Counted from the stretch's first letter, positions 30,007 to 38,747 are shown. The stretch: DNA of 64,000 bases from Flagellimonas onchidii (GCF_004804315.1 NZ_SRXX01000006.1:1-64000), one strand, 5' to 3'. A program made the numbers and translations. The notes: generated by a model not told the origin, from the sequence alone.

Positions 30007-30078
30007 AGCCAATGACGAGATTTGAACTCGTGACCTCTTCCTTACCAAGGAAACGCTCTACCCCTGAGCTACACCGGC
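30007..30078 (-). tRNA. tRNA-Thr (GGT)
   Basis: The cloverleaf reads acceptor GCCGGTG/CATTGGC with discriminator T, anticodon stem TTTCC/GGAAG and loop TTGGTAA (anticodon GGT). T-loop TTCAAAT is present. Confidence 0.95.
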
Positions 30079-30159
30079 GTAAAGTGCTGAATCAACTACT
30101 TCAAAATAGTTCTCCCATAAATTTGGAAGAGATTCTTGCTTTCGCAAGGATGACTTTAG

Positions 30160-30232
30160 AGCGGGAGACCGGGTTCGAACCGGCGACATTCAGCTTGGAA
30201 GGCTGACGCTCTACCAACTGAGCTACTCCCGC
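30160..30232 (-). tRNA. tRNA-Gly (TCC)
   Basis: Acceptor GCGGGAG/CTCCCGC pairs fully; anticodon loop CTTCCAA gives anticodon TCC; T-loop TTCGAAC is present. Confidence 0.95.
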
Positions 30233-30316
30233 ATTTTTTATTTGGGCTAAACCCAAAAAACACTTCAATATTTCAAAAAACTTCTCAAAACAAACTTTCT
30301 TTCAAAAATTTGTTTG

Positions 30317-30398
<82 letters not shown>

Positions 30399-30420
30399 GC
30401 CTTATTTTCAATATGTTACG

Positions 30421-30494
30421 AGCCGATGGAGGGACTCGAACCCACGACCTGCTGATTACAAATCAGCTGCTCTAGCCAGCTGAGCTACATCGGC
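30421..30494 (-). tRNA. tRNA-Thr (TGT)
   Basis: Acceptor GCCGATG/CATCGGC, anticodon stem CTGAT/ATCAG and loop TTTGTAA (anticodon TGT), T-loop TTCGAGT. It is the first gene of the tRNA-tuf unit. Confidence 0.95.
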
Positions 30495-30515
30495 ATTTTA
30501 TGGCCTTTTTTCCAT

Positions 30516-30543
30516 AAAAAAAGCCCGCTATTTCTAACGGACT
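30516..30543 (-). terminator. Intrinsic terminator of hpf with GAAA tetraloop
   Basis: On the minus strand AGTCCGTTA and TAGCGGGCT form a 9-bp stem (two G.T pairs) capped by GAAA, followed by seven T. It ends the hpf transcript and overlaps the start of the tRNA transcript. Confidence 0.85.
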
Positions 30544-30544
30544 G

Positions 30545-30575
30545 CAAATGTATATATTTATTTTTTTAATCAAAA
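30545..30575 (-). promoter_or_regulatory. Promoter of the tRNA-tuf-secE-nusG unit
   Basis: The minus strand has TTTTG (30575-30571), an 18-base spacer and a perfect TACATTTG -7 box (30552-30545). Transcription would begin around 30538, inside the left arm of the hpf terminator, so the new RNA cannot form that hairpin fully. Confidence 0.7.
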
Positions 30576-30595
30576 TAAATTTTGAAAAATTTTCA

Positions 30596-30898
30596 TCAAG
30601 CTTTTGCTCTAAGTTTTTCTTTCTTTTTAACCAATTGTCTCTCCAACGAACTACAGGCAGAATCCACTGCTTCCTCAAAAGTTTTGCATTGTTTCTTTAC
30701 AATAAAATTATCCCTAGGCACCAACACCTTAATTTCCACTATCTTATTTTCTTTTGCACTTGTATTATCAACCTTTAAATATACATCGGAACCAATGACC
30801 TTGTCATAGAATTGTTCCAATTTATCCATTCGCTTTTGGACAAAATCCATCAGCTTTCCATCAGCTACAAAATTTACCGATTGCGTATTTACTTTCAT
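30596..30898 (-). CDS. hpf: Ribosome hibernation-promoting factor (short HPF/RaiA family)
   Basis: The 100-residue protein has the beta-alpha-beta-beta-beta-alpha plan of the family, with FVQKRMDKLEQFYDKVIGSDVYL and a basic C-terminal helix (LERQLVKKKEKLRAKA). It blocks the A and P sites of idle ribosomes. It is of the short type without the dimerising C-terminal extension. It lies 60 bases after xerC and has its own terminator. Confidence 0.9.
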   Translation of the reverse strand: MKVNTQSVNFVADGKLMDFVQKRMDKLEQFYDKVIGSDVYLKVDNTSAKENKIVEIKVLVPRDNFIVKKQCKTFEEAVDSACSSLERQLVKKKEKLRAKA

Positions 30899-30958
30899 AA
30901 GATTTAGTTTTTAGGGCTACCTTTTGGCAGACTGGTTAAACAATTATAAGGAATGGGG

Positions 30959-31849
30959 CTATCCCTTATTTCTTGGATGGGCCTTGGCATGCACCTTTTT
31001 AAGTTCGGCTATACTATTGTGTGTATACACCTGGGTAGACGCCAAACTTGAATGACCCAATAACTCTTTCACAGCATTCATGTCCGCTCCCCTGTTCAGC
31101 AGATGCGTGGCAAAAGTGTGTCTCAGAATATGCGGACTCTTTTTTACCTTAGGGGATACCAAACTAAAATACTTATTTATGGTACGATAAACAAGTGTTT
31201 CGTAAATTTTAAGCCCTCCTTTGGTTAAAAAAAGATACGAGGCATCCACCACCTCTTCTAGTTCATTTCGATACTTCAAATACCTTAACACTACTTCTAT
31301 GGTGCTAGGCAAAAGAGGCAGTATACGCTCCTTATTTCTTTTTCCCAACACTTTTAAGGTATTACCGGATCGGTCATAATCCGTAAGTTTAATATTCACC
31401 AATTCTGTCCTACGCATTCCTGTCGCGTATAATAACTCCACAATCAATCTATCGCGAGCACCTTCAAAACTTTCTTCGAAAGGAATCTCAGAGAGAATTT
31501 TTTCCATCTCTTCTTCTGAAAAAGGCACTTCCAACTTCTTTTTCGTTTTTAGAGCTTTATGTTTTTTTAAAGGAGTAACCGAAATCTGCCCAATTTTCTG
31601 CAAAAACCGATAGTAAGCCCGAAGGGAGGATATTTTTCTGTTTATAGTACGATTCGAAATCTTTTTGCCAACTAAGGAGATAATCCAGCCTCTAATGACA
31701 GGATAATCAATATCATCTATGGAGCTTAAGTCGTAATCAGAGCGGCAAAAATTCATAAACGTTTCTAAATCCCTTTGATAAGCCAGGATGGTATGCTCAG
31801 AATAATTCTTTTCAAGTCTGAGATAGGATATGAAAGCAGCTAAGGACAT
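30959..31849 (-). CDS. xerC: Site-specific tyrosine recombinase XerC-like
   Basis: I choose the ATG at 31849 (296 residues) over a TTG six bases upstream. The N-terminal SAM-like core-binding domain (about 1-90) precedes the catalytic domain with Arg146 (TGMRRTE), Lys170, His240 and Arg243 (PHILRHTFATHLL), His266 (LGHSS) and Tyr275 (TQVYTH). It resolves chromosome dimers at dif with a partner recombinase. Its position between rpsU and hpf is the usual flavobacterial one, so it is a housekeeping gene and not a mobile-element integrase. Confidence 0.92.
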   Translation of the reverse strand: MSLAAFISYLRLEKNYSEHTILAYQRDLETFMNFCRSDYDLSSIDDIDYPVIRGWIISLVGKKISNRTINRKISSLRAYYRFLQKIGQISVTPLKKHKALKTKKKLEVPFSEEEMEKILSEIPFEESFEGARDRLIVELLYATGMRRTELVNIKLTDYDRSGNTLKVLGKRNKERILPLLPSTIEVVLRYLKYRNELEEVVDASYLFLTKGGLKIYETLVYRTINKYFSLVSPKVKKSPHILRHTFATHLLNRGADMNAVKELLGHSSLASTQVYTHNSIAELKKVHAKAHPRNKG

Positions 31850-31883
31850 ATTCAAAGTTACCCAAACAGTTCAGCTATTGCAA

Positions 31884-31917
31884 CAAAAAAAATCCCGCTC
31901 CTATTGGAACGGGATTC
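31884..31917 (-). terminator. Intrinsic terminator of rpsU
   Basis: The minus strand forms AATCCCGTTCC/GGAGCGGGATT, an 11-bp stem with one G.T pair and an AATA loop, followed by eight T. It ends rpsU upstream of xerC. Confidence 0.9.
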
Positions 31918-31939
31918 TTAATTTGTTTGTGTCAAAGAC

Positions 31940-32134
31940 CTAAATCTCTTCTTGATCTCTAAGTCCTTGTATATATTGAGCTTTTTGAATTTCAGCTCTA
32001 CGCTTTACAGAAGGTTTTGTAAACTGCTGCCTTTTTCTCAACTGGCGCATTGTACCTGTCTTATCAAACTTACGCTTGAAACGCTTTAAAGCTCTATCGA
32101 TGTTTTCTCCTTCTTTTACTGGTATTATTAACAT
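31940..32134 (-). CDS. rpsU: Ribosomal protein bS21
   Basis: The 64-residue basic protein starts MLIIPVKEGENIDRALKRFKRKF. In flavobacterial ribosomes bS21, with bS18 and bS6, holds the 3' end of 16S rRNA so the anti-Shine-Dalgarno is masked; a tyrosine near the C-terminus is implicated and Tyr54 (KAQYIQGL) is present here. The gene itself carries a very strong Shine-Dalgarno sequence, which fits autoregulation: ribosomes lacking bS21 have a free anti-Shine-Dalgarno and would favour this message. It is transcribed alone and ends at a strong terminator. Confidence 0.96.
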   Translation of the reverse strand: MLIIPVKEGENIDRALKRFKRKFDKTGTMRQLRKRQQFTKPSVKRRAEIQKAQYIQGLRDQEEI

Positions 32135-32142
32135 GGGCTACA

Positions 32143-32152
32143 ACCTCCTCTC
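32143..32152 (-). promoter_or_regulatory. Strong Shine-Dalgarno sequence of rpsU
   Basis: The minus strand reads GAGAGGAGGT, with 8 bases to the ATG at 32134. GGAGG is a perfect anti-Shine-Dalgarno match. None of the other start regions I checked in this window (for example prfC, rplJ, susD, marR, trpL) has anything like it. Confidence 0.9.
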
Positions 32153-32202
32153 TTTTAGATTTTGGAGTGCAAATATACAAGTATTAATTAGTAATGGGCA
32201 AA

Positions 32203-33366
32203 TTACTTTAGAATATTTCTTGAAATGACCACTTTTTGGATTTCGGTGGTGCCTTCTCCAATGGTACACAGCTTGGCATCACGATAAAATTTCTCTACAG
32301 GAAAATCTTTGGTATAGCCATATCCGCCATGAATTTGAACCGCCTCATTGGCGGCCTTTACGCAAATTTCAGAGGCATACATCTTCGACATGGCACCCAA
32401 TTTGGTCATGGGTCTACCTTCATTCTTTAGAAAGGCAGCCTTATGCAAAAGCAGTTCGGCAGCTTCAATTTCCGTAGCCATATCTGCCAATTTGAAAGAT
32501 ATTCCCTGAAACTCACTTATAGGTTTCCCGAACTGAACTCTTTCCTTGGAGTATTTAAGGGCTGCTTCATACGACCCTTTGGCCACACCAAGCGACAGGG
32601 CTCCGATGGAAATCCTTCCACCATCCAGTACTTTCATCGATTGGATAAAACCATCTCCAACTTTCCCAAGTCTATTTGCGTCAGATATACGACAGTCTGA
32701 AAATATCAATTCTGCCGTCTCGCTGGCACGCATTCCCAATTTATCCTCTTTTTTACCACTTGTAAACCCTGGTGTTCCTTTTTCGATGGCAAAAGCTGTC
32801 ATCCCATGGCTATCTCCTTTTTCTCCGGTCCTAGCAATCACAACGGCAATATCTCCGCTCTTGCCATGGGTTATGAAATTTTTAGCACCATTCAAAACCC
32901 AGTGGTCCCCATCTTTTACAGCAGTGGTGTTCATTCCACCAGCGTCTGAACCAGTATTATGTTCAGTCAGTCCCCATGCCCCCAACCATTCTGCAGTGGC
33001 CAATTTAGGAATCCATCTTTGTTTCTGTTCCTCATTTCCAAAGGATAAAATATGATTTGTACAAAGTGAATTATGCGCGGCTACGGAAAGCCCTATAGCA
33101 GGGTCAACCTTTGAAATTTCCTCTAGGATGGCAACATATTCATGATATCCAAGCCCTGAACCTCCTAATTCTTCTGGAACCAAAACACCCATAAAACCCA
33201 TTTCACCGGCTTTTTTGAATACCTCAATAGGAAAGGTCTGTTTTTCATCCCATTCCATCACATAGGGCAATATATATTGTTGGGCAAATTCCCGCGCAGA
33301 TTCAGCTACCATCTTTTGGGTATCCGAGTAATCAAAGTTCATTGTGGACATCGTATCCGTAACCAT
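32203..33366 (-). CDS. Acyl-CoA dehydrogenase
   Basis: The 387-residue protein is a full short/medium-chain-type FAD-dependent dehydrogenase: an N-terminal helical domain, the central WGLTEHNTGSDAGG signature (about 133-146), LGMRASETAEL, and the C-terminal NEAVQIHGGYGYTKDFPVEKFYRD. The catalytic glutamate is probably that of IGEGTTEIQ. It introduces the alpha-beta double bond into acyl-CoA in fatty-acid or branched-chain amino-acid breakdown; the substrate cannot be read from sequence. It follows the helix-hairpin-helix gene by 10 bases. Confidence 0.92.
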   Translation of the reverse strand: MVTDTMSTMNFDYSDTQKMVAESAREFAQQYILPYVMEWDEKQTFPIEVFKKAGEMGFMGVLVPEELGGSGLGYHEYVAILEEISKVDPAIGLSVAAHNSLCTNHILSFGNEEQKQRWIPKLATAEWLGAWGLTEHNTGSDAGGMNTTAVKDGDHWVLNGAKNFITHGKSGDIAVVIARTGEKGDSHGMTAFAIEKGTPGFTSGKKEDKLGMRASETAELIFSDCRISDANRLGKVGDGFIQSMKVLDGGRISIGALSLGVAKGSYEAALKYSKERVQFGKPISEFQGISFKLADMATEIEAAELLLHKAAFLKNEGRPMTKLGAMSKMYASEICVKAANEAVQIHGGYGYTKDFPVEKFYRDAKLCTIGEGTTEIQKVVISRNILK

Positions 33367-33376
33367 CAGCTCAATT

Positions 33377-34246
33377 TTATAGGGTCAAATATAGCTTAAT
33401 TCTATCAATCCTTTCGACAGGGAACGACTCTATATTCTTAAGTACTTCGAAAGAATCAAAGGGTCCATTTTGTTCTCGAAAAGTGACTATTTTCTTGGCC
33501 AAATCCTTCCCTATATATATTAAACGTGCCAATTGTTCGGCTGTTGCATTATTGATGTTGATTTTTAGAACCTTTGGCGGCTGAATCACCTTAAATTGAT
33601 CTAGTACGCGTTGCACTACGTCGGATTCCAAACCGTAGACATCGTTCAATTGCTCATTAATTAGAAATCCTCCAAGCCTGTCTCTAAACTTAATGATTCG
33701 TCCAGACAACTTATCTCCTATTCCTCTAACTTTTTTGAGTTGTTCAGCGGTTGCCGAATTCAAATCGATGATTTCAACAGGACTTTCCATCGTTCTGGCG
33801 GACTTCCTTGTGCTCTTGGTTTCGCCATTTCTCTGGGTCCATTTAGGAAAATTAAAATAGGGTGAAATTGCAGTAAGCATGGAGTCGGATATTTGGGTCA
33901 CTTCTTGAAATTCGGAAGCGGAATTAATGAATTTGCCCGTCTTTCGAAAAGCAAACAATTTGTCAAGCTCTTCTGTTGACATGCCCAAAGCATATCCTCT
34001 GTAATCACTAATGTAATTTGGGTTAAAAGGAAAGATTTTTGTCTTTTTTTCTTGCAATGCTAAAAATCGGAGGCTATCCACACTGGTTTGCATAGCCATG
34101 TCCACCGTTACCTTGGCCTCACCTCCAAAAGGCTTTGTTTTTATATAAAAGTATGCTCCTTGAAGAATAACGATAATGAGGAGTAAAAAGAAAATCCCAC
34201 TTCGTTCTTGTTTATTGAATCTAAAGTGGGATTTTATTTTATTCAA
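33377..34246 (-). CDS. Helix-hairpin-helix (ComEA-like) membrane-anchored protein
   Basis: The best start is a TTG at 34246 (289 residues), because no ATG lies before the membrane segment. One transmembrane helix (about 18-34, GIFFLLLIIVILQGAYF) is followed by three helix-hairpin-helix regions. The clearest are IDLNSATAEQLKKVRGIGDKL (about 155-175) and ININNATAEQLARLIYIGKDLA (about 230-250). This matches ComEA-like proteins that bind DNA at the membrane during uptake, but a competence role here is only inferred. It is 8 bases downstream of the symporter gene. Confidence 0.82.
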   Translation of the reverse strand: MNKIKSHFRFNKQERSGIFFLLLIIVILQGAYFYIKTKPFGGEAKVTVDMAMQTSVDSLRFLALQEKKTKIFPFNPNYISDYRGYALGMSTEELDKLFAFRKTGKFINSASEFQEVTQISDSMLTAISPYFNFPKWTQRNGETKSTRKSARTMESPVEIIDLNSATAEQLKKVRGIGDKLSGRIIKFRDRLGGFLINEQLNDVYGLESDVVQRVLDQFKVIQPPKVLKININNATAEQLARLIYIGKDLAKKIVTFREQNGPFDSFEVLKNIESFPVERIDRIKLYLTL

Positions 34247-34254
34247 TGTGAAAT

Positions 34255-35871
34255 TTATTTGCTCTTCACAAAATTCTTGATATCCGTAAGATACTTGTCC
34301 ATCTCTTCCCTAACCCTAGGGAATAAGAACAATAATCCAATCATATTTGGGAATACCAGCGCCAAAATCATGGCGTCGGAAAATTTGATTACGGCATCTA
34401 GTGTAGCACCAGCCCCGATGACCACAAACAAAAGGAACATTACTTTGTATACAATATCTGCTGTTCTCCCTCTTCCGAAAAGGAATTTCCATGATTGCAA
34501 CCCGTAATATGACCAAGAAATCATTGTGGAAAATGCGAACATAATAATAGCAATCGTCAGTACATATCTAAATCCTGGAATAACAGAGTCATAGGCCATA
34601 GAAGTCAAATCAACTCCTCCCACATAAGCTCCTGATTCATTAAGCAGCACTGTACTACCTACAGCGTTTCCATAATCAAAAGCACCTGCATCCATATTAA
34701 AAAAGATAATTACCAAAGCGGTCATGGTGCATATGACCACGGTATCGATAAATGGTTCCAATAGCGCAACTACACCTTCACTAGCTGGATATTTTGTCTT
34801 TACTGCAGAGTGAGCAATAGCTGCCGAACCAGCGCCCGCTTCGTTGGAAAAAGCTGCTCTCTGAAAACCGACAATAATTACACCAACAATACCTCCGAGT
34901 CCAGCGGCAGGTGTAAAAGCACCGCCGATGATCATTCCAAACGCATCCCCAATGTATTCGATATTGGCAAAAATGATGACCAAGGAGGCTAAAACATAGA
35001 CCCCAGCCATAAACGGAACTATTTTCTCAGTTACACTGGCAATTTTCTTAATACCACCGATAATCACAATTCCCACCAATAACGCCAAAACCACACCGAT
35101 AATAACACCAGTGGCTCCACCTTCCAAACTCAACATCGTAGAAAGTTGCACCGCGGCTTGGTTAGACTGAAATGCATTACCTCCACCAAATGATGCGCCT
35201 ACACATAGAATGGCAAAAATGATGGCCAAAACTTTTCCAAGTCCAGTAAATCCTCTTTCTTTCAATCCCTTGGACAGATAATACATGGGACCGCCATATA
35301 CAGTACCGTCTTCTCCTACGTCTCTATACTTTACACCTAGGGTACATTCCACGAATTTGGTGGACATTCCTATTAAACCACAAGCAATCATCCAAAAGGT
35401 AGCTCCGGGACCACCCAACGCAATTGCAACGGCCACACCAGCAATATTTCCTAAACCTACTGTTCCAGAAACCGCAGTGGCCAAAGCTTGAAAATGGCTT
35501 ACCTCTCCTTCCTTGCTTTCATCCTTTATTGTACCGGGTAAATCTCCGTCTGGTGCGCTCAATTCTGTTTTTTCCACACTATGATGATCCAACTCATCAT
35601 ATTTTCCTCTTACCGTATTTATGGCCAACCCAAACTTGGTTATGTTAGGAAATTTGAATTTTATGGTAAAAAATGTAGCTCCAAATATTAGTAGAATAAG
35701 CACTAAAGGCATGTTGTATTCCCCAATTGGAATCGATGTTAACACAAAGCCTTCCCACCAAGTGGCAAAAGGCATAAAGGCATCGTTAACCCTCTCGTCC
35801 AAACCCTTTTCCTGTGCATTTGACATTAAGGGTAGTAAAAGAGAAATCATCGCAAGAAGTTTATACTTCAT
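34255..35871 (-). CDS. Alanine/glycine:cation symporter (AGCS family)
   Basis: The 538-residue inner-membrane protein has about ten hydrophobic spans and AGCS hallmarks: GLGNIAGVAVAIALGGPGATFWM, VECTLGVKYR, YGGPMYYLSKGLK and FSNEAGAGSAAIAHSA. These carriers import alanine or glycine with sodium. It opens with a signal-like segment (to SNAQ) and an extra periplasmic stretch, common in Bacteroidetes members. The next gene downstream starts 8 bases on. Confidence 0.93.
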   Translation of the reverse strand: MKYKLLAMISLLLPLMSNAQEKGLDERVNDAFMPFATWWEGFVLTSIPIGEYNMPLVLILLIFGATFFTIKFKFPNITKFGLAINTVRGKYDELDHHSVEKTELSAPDGDLPGTIKDESKEGEVSHFQALATAVSGTVGLGNIAGVAVAIALGGPGATFWMIACGLIGMSTKFVECTLGVKYRDVGEDGTVYGGPMYYLSKGLKERGFTGLGKVLAIIFAILCVGASFGGGNAFQSNQAAVQLSTMLSLEGGATGVIIGVVLALLVGIVIIGGIKKIASVTEKIVPFMAGVYVLASLVIIFANIEYIGDAFGMIIGGAFTPAAGLGGIVGVIIVGFQRAAFSNEAGAGSAAIAHSAVKTKYPASEGVVALLEPFIDTVVICTMTALVIIFFNMDAGAFDYGNAVGSTVLLNESGAYVGGVDLTSMAYDSVIPGFRYVLTIAIIMFAFSTMISWSYYGLQSWKFLFGRGRTADIVYKVMFLLFVVIGAGATLDAVIKFSDAMILALVFPNMIGLLFLFPRVREEMDKYLTDIKNFVKSK

Positions 35872-35957
35872 AATGTTCTATTTGGTTATGTTAATTTGAT
35901 GTATAGTGGGCAATATCCTAAAAAAATTCAACGGAATCAAATTTAAAAGTTAGAAAA

Positions 35958-36965
35958 CTACCCTATCTGAAACATTTGGTTGAGCTTTTTTATCTGCTCT
36001 GGTCGTCCTAAAACAATGACTTTCCCTTTAGGTTCCAACACCAAATCAGCTTCGGGATTTATAATATAATTTCCGTTGGGTTCTATATAACCTATAATGG
36101 TACAACCTGTTCTTTTTCGCAAATCCAAGTCGCGAAGGGAATTACATTCAATTTGATCCGTAAAATCCTCAATCTCTACCTCTTCAAGATTGGTAGTATG
36201 CTCCCCCTCGACTGATAATTTATTGATAAAGGTCACCAAGTCTGGCATGACCACTAAAGACGCCATATAATCCCCTCCTATTTTATCGGGCATAATTACC
36301 TTGTTAGCTCCTGCCAATTGAAGTTTGCTCTGAGAGGTGACTTGGGAAGCTCGGGTAATAATGAAAAGACTTTTATTTAATTGTCTTGCCGAGAGAACAA
36401 TGAAAAGGTTCTCAGCGTCATCAGGAACAGCGGTAATCAGGTATTGCGCGCGTTCAATCCCGGCGGCCAAAAGGGTTTCATCTTCATTGGCATCGCCTTC
36501 AACAAACAAAATCTCTTCTTCATAGCGCTCTATGACCTCTTTGTCCTTTTCAACAACTACAAATGGCCTTTTATAGGCCTTCAACTTTTCTGCCGCCTGC
36601 ATTCCATTTCTTCCAAATCCGCAGACCACGACATGGTCGGACAAGCTGTCAATTTTTTTCTTCACTTTTTTCTTTTTTAAAATCTGGAGCGAATTGCGTC
36701 CCAATAGATATTCTGTAATGACCGAAATGGCAAAACCGAAAATAAAAACACTGGTAACAATTAAAAATACGGTAAAAATCTTTGCATTGGCATCCAAAGG
36801 CCTTACCTCTGAAAACCCAACCGTTGTGACCGTTATAATGGTCATGTAAACGGCCTCAATCCATGTAAAATCCGAAAGCAGCTTGTACCCGACTACCCCA
36901 AAAAGTAGCACGAGCAGCATTAAACTGAGAGCCCACACAATTTTTGAACGCAGTAATCTAATCAT
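35958..36965 (-). CDS. K+ channel with RCK (TrkA-N and TrkA-C) domains
   Basis: I choose the ATG at 36965 (335 residues); a TTG at 36971 is possible and would overlap the PspC stop. Two membrane helices flank the pore (TIITVTTVGFSEV), whose TVGF filter is potassium-type with the frequent Phe variant. A Rossmann RCK_N domain follows (VVVCGFGRNGMQAAEKL, then FVEGDANEDETLLAAGIERA), then an RCK_C domain (about 250-335, VLEPKGKVIVLGRPEQI). It is a ligand-gated 2TM channel in the inner membrane. It is paired with the PspC gene just upstream. Confidence 0.92.
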   Translation of the reverse strand: MIRLLRSKIVWALSLMLLVLLFGVVGYKLLSDFTWIEAVYMTIITVTTVGFSEVRPLDANAKIFTVFLIVTSVFIFGFAISVITEYLLGRNSLQILKKKKVKKKIDSLSDHVVVCGFGRNGMQAAEKLKAYKRPFVVVEKDKEVIERYEEEILFVEGDANEDETLLAAGIERAQYLITAVPDDAENLFIVLSARQLNKSLFIITRASQVTSQSKLQLAGANKVIMPDKIGGDYMASLVVMPDLVTFINKLSVEGEHTTNLEEVEIEDFTDQIECNSLRDLDLRKRTGCTIIGYIEPNGNYIINPEADLVLEPKGKVIVLGRPEQIKKLNQMFQIG

Positions 36966-36967
36966 AA

Positions 36968-37195
36968 TCAAAGATCAAAGACTGAGGTTCTTTTGGTATA
37001 GACCAAATCTTTGATCTTTAACCAAAATGCAATAAAAAGATAAAGGGCGAAACCAAAGCCCAATGTTGCAAAAGTCAGATAAATAAACGTGGTTCGGACT
37101 ACCCGGGCCCTGATACCCAATCGTTCGGCGATACGCCTACAGACCTCAAAACCTCTTTTTTGAAAGTAGTAGAGGGTATTGTAAAACAAACTCAT
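36968..37195 (-). CDS. PspC domain protein
   Basis: This 75-residue protein has a short PspC domain: CRRIAERLGIRARVVRTTFIYLTFATLGFGFALYLFIAFWLK, with one membrane span (about 40-58). PspC domains act in envelope-stress sensing. The stop codon lies 2 bases before the channel start, so the two are translated as a pair. No PspA gene is in the window. Confidence 0.88.
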   Translation of the reverse strand: MSLFYNTLYYFQKRGFEVCRRIAERLGIRARVVRTTFIYLTFATLGFGFALYLFIAFWLKIKDLVYTKRTSVFDL

Positions 37196-37204
37196 AATTT
37201 AAAA

Positions 37205-38485
37205 TTATGTATTTCTGTTCAATAAATGAGCGCCCAAGGTACAATGAAGACATTTATTTTTTAAACAATAGTTGTTGTACAGTTGAATTTTAGCTTGACT
37301 TTCCAATGCGTTCCCAGTGTTCGAACCTAAATTCTTAAATCCATCTATAATGGAATTTTTTTCAGGATTTATTTGGGTGATCAAAGACAATACATCGTTG
37401 GTCCAAGCGAGACCCTTATTTTTCGAATAACAGAAACGGAGAGGGACTATAGTATTGATGATTAATAGGTCGATAAAGCTTTTTGAAAGTTTCTTTTTAG
37501 TTTTTTTTGATATCCTTCCAAAGGTAAAATGGCTTTCCCAGTACAAGCTGGCCTCCGTTGCCAGAATAGCATGGATATCTTTCACGTGATTGACTTGCAT
37601 CAATTTGGCAAACAAACTTTGATACCGATGGTAGAGACTCGCTAATTGTGAAATTCGGATGGTTGGGAAATTATTAGGTCGCAACCCAAAGAAACCTGGT
37701 TTTTTCATTGGTGGTTCCAGTTCAAACTTTTTTGAGAGATAATCATATTCCTTACGGAGCCCTAAATAATATGAATCGGTACAATCTTCAACATCTAGTA
37801 AACCCAAATAACCAAAAAGAAGGCTCTCCAATTGATGTAGATTGGCGCTAGTTTTCCTTATTCTGGAAAAATCCAACTGCAGAGCTCTTTGCACAAAGAA
37901 ATCTCCATTCACTTTGGAGCCAAAATTCTTCATCAACATTACAAAAAGTACAGCTTCCCAATTATTGTTGGTTTTTTGAAGTAGTTCGGAAATGAGTTTT
38001 GACTTTTGCTCCAGTCGCTCTATGTAAAGTCTTTCCAAAAAATTGTCCACCAAAAAGGAATCTAGCTGGGCAAAATCCTTTTCACAATTAATAAAAGTGG
38101 GATTAAAATGTTGAAACAGTTGTTGATACTTCCTTAAAACCTGAGAAGAGATATAATTTTTTAACTCCAAAGTCGGAATCTGGGAACCATCTTTTCTAAA
38201 AACAGCGATATCGTCCTCCCATACCACATGCAGAATTACATTGTCGTAATTGGAATCCGTTTCGTGATGGTGGATATACCAATCTGATGATTTGAGGTGC
38301 ATTTCTACATTGCCAGCCCATAGCTGACCACCAACCTCGACTTGCGCATTAAAAAAATCCGGACCAGCCAATAGATTTAAGCTTCCTGTTTTTTTAATAA
38401 CAACGTTTTCGGAGGTTGATGTGGTAAGTGGTCGTCCTTGAAGCTTATCGCACCTCCATATAAAATGGAGTAGGTCTTCCCGCAT
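37205..38485 (-). CDS. DUF2851 family protein
   Basis: The 426-residue soluble protein matches the DUF2851 pattern: MREDLLHFIWRCDKLQG, ITFNAGPDFFNAQVEVGGQLWAGNVE-like text here as LLAGPDFFNAQVEVGGQ, and HHHETDSNYDNVILHVVWEDD. The N-terminal part suggests a nuclease-like beta fold but I see no confirmed catalytic set. Four closely spaced cysteines at the C-terminus (NYCLKNKCLHCTLG) could bind a metal. It is the first gene of the run PspC, K+ channel. Function unknown. Confidence 0.85.
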   Translation of the reverse strand: MREDLLHFIWRCDKLQGRPLTTSTSENVVIKKTGSLNLLAGPDFFNAQVEVGGQLWAGNVEMHLKSSDWYIHHHETDSNYDNVILHVVWEDDIAVFRKDGSQIPTLELKNYISSQVLRKYQQLFQHFNPTFINCEKDFAQLDSFLVDNFLERLYIERLEQKSKLISELLQKTNNNWEAVLFVMLMKNFGSKVNGDFFVQRALQLDFSRIRKTSANLHQLESLLFGYLGLLDVEDCTDSYYLGLRKEYDYLSKKFELEPPMKKPGFFGLRPNNFPTIRISQLASLYHRYQSLFAKLMQVNHVKDIHAILATEASLYWESHFTFGRISKKTKKKLSKSFIDLLIINTIVPLRFCYSKNKGLAWTNDVLSLITQINPEKNSIIDGFKNLGSNTGNALESQAKIQLYNNYCLKNKCLHCTLGAHLLNRNT

Positions 38486-38637
38486 TGTTCAAGCTTTGTT
38501 ATTTCTGTTCAAAAGACTTGTTGTCTACAAATGTATGAAATCTTCATTTCAAGCCTATTTATCCATTTGAAAAACTACAATCCAGAAGTTGAATTTTCAA
38601 CAGTAAAGTTTTTTTTATAAATTTATTCATCATATCA

Positions 38638-38744
38638 ATACGTATTTGTACAACCTCTTCATATACAAAACGTAGTTGATACTCAACCCAAAGTGTTATT
38701 TCTCAATCTTTTGTTTGATTTAATCAATCGAGACAAATACGTAT
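38638..38744 (+). promoter_or_regulatory. Inverted repeats upstream of the M14-susCD locus
   Basis: ATACGTATTTGT (38638-38649) recurs inverted as ACAAATACGTAT (38733-38744), a perfect 12-base pair 83 bases apart, ending 3 bases before the ATG at 38748. Between them TTGATT-T-AATCAA (38715-38727) is another perfect inverted repeat. No TAnnTTTG box is clear here. A regulator binding two sites, perhaps with looping, is inferred. Confidence 0.5.
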
Positions 38745-38747
38745 GTA

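Noticed and set aside
30959..31849. Mobile-element integrase
   Set aside because: Length, motifs and the rpsU-hpf setting fit housekeeping XerC; no element ends are visible.
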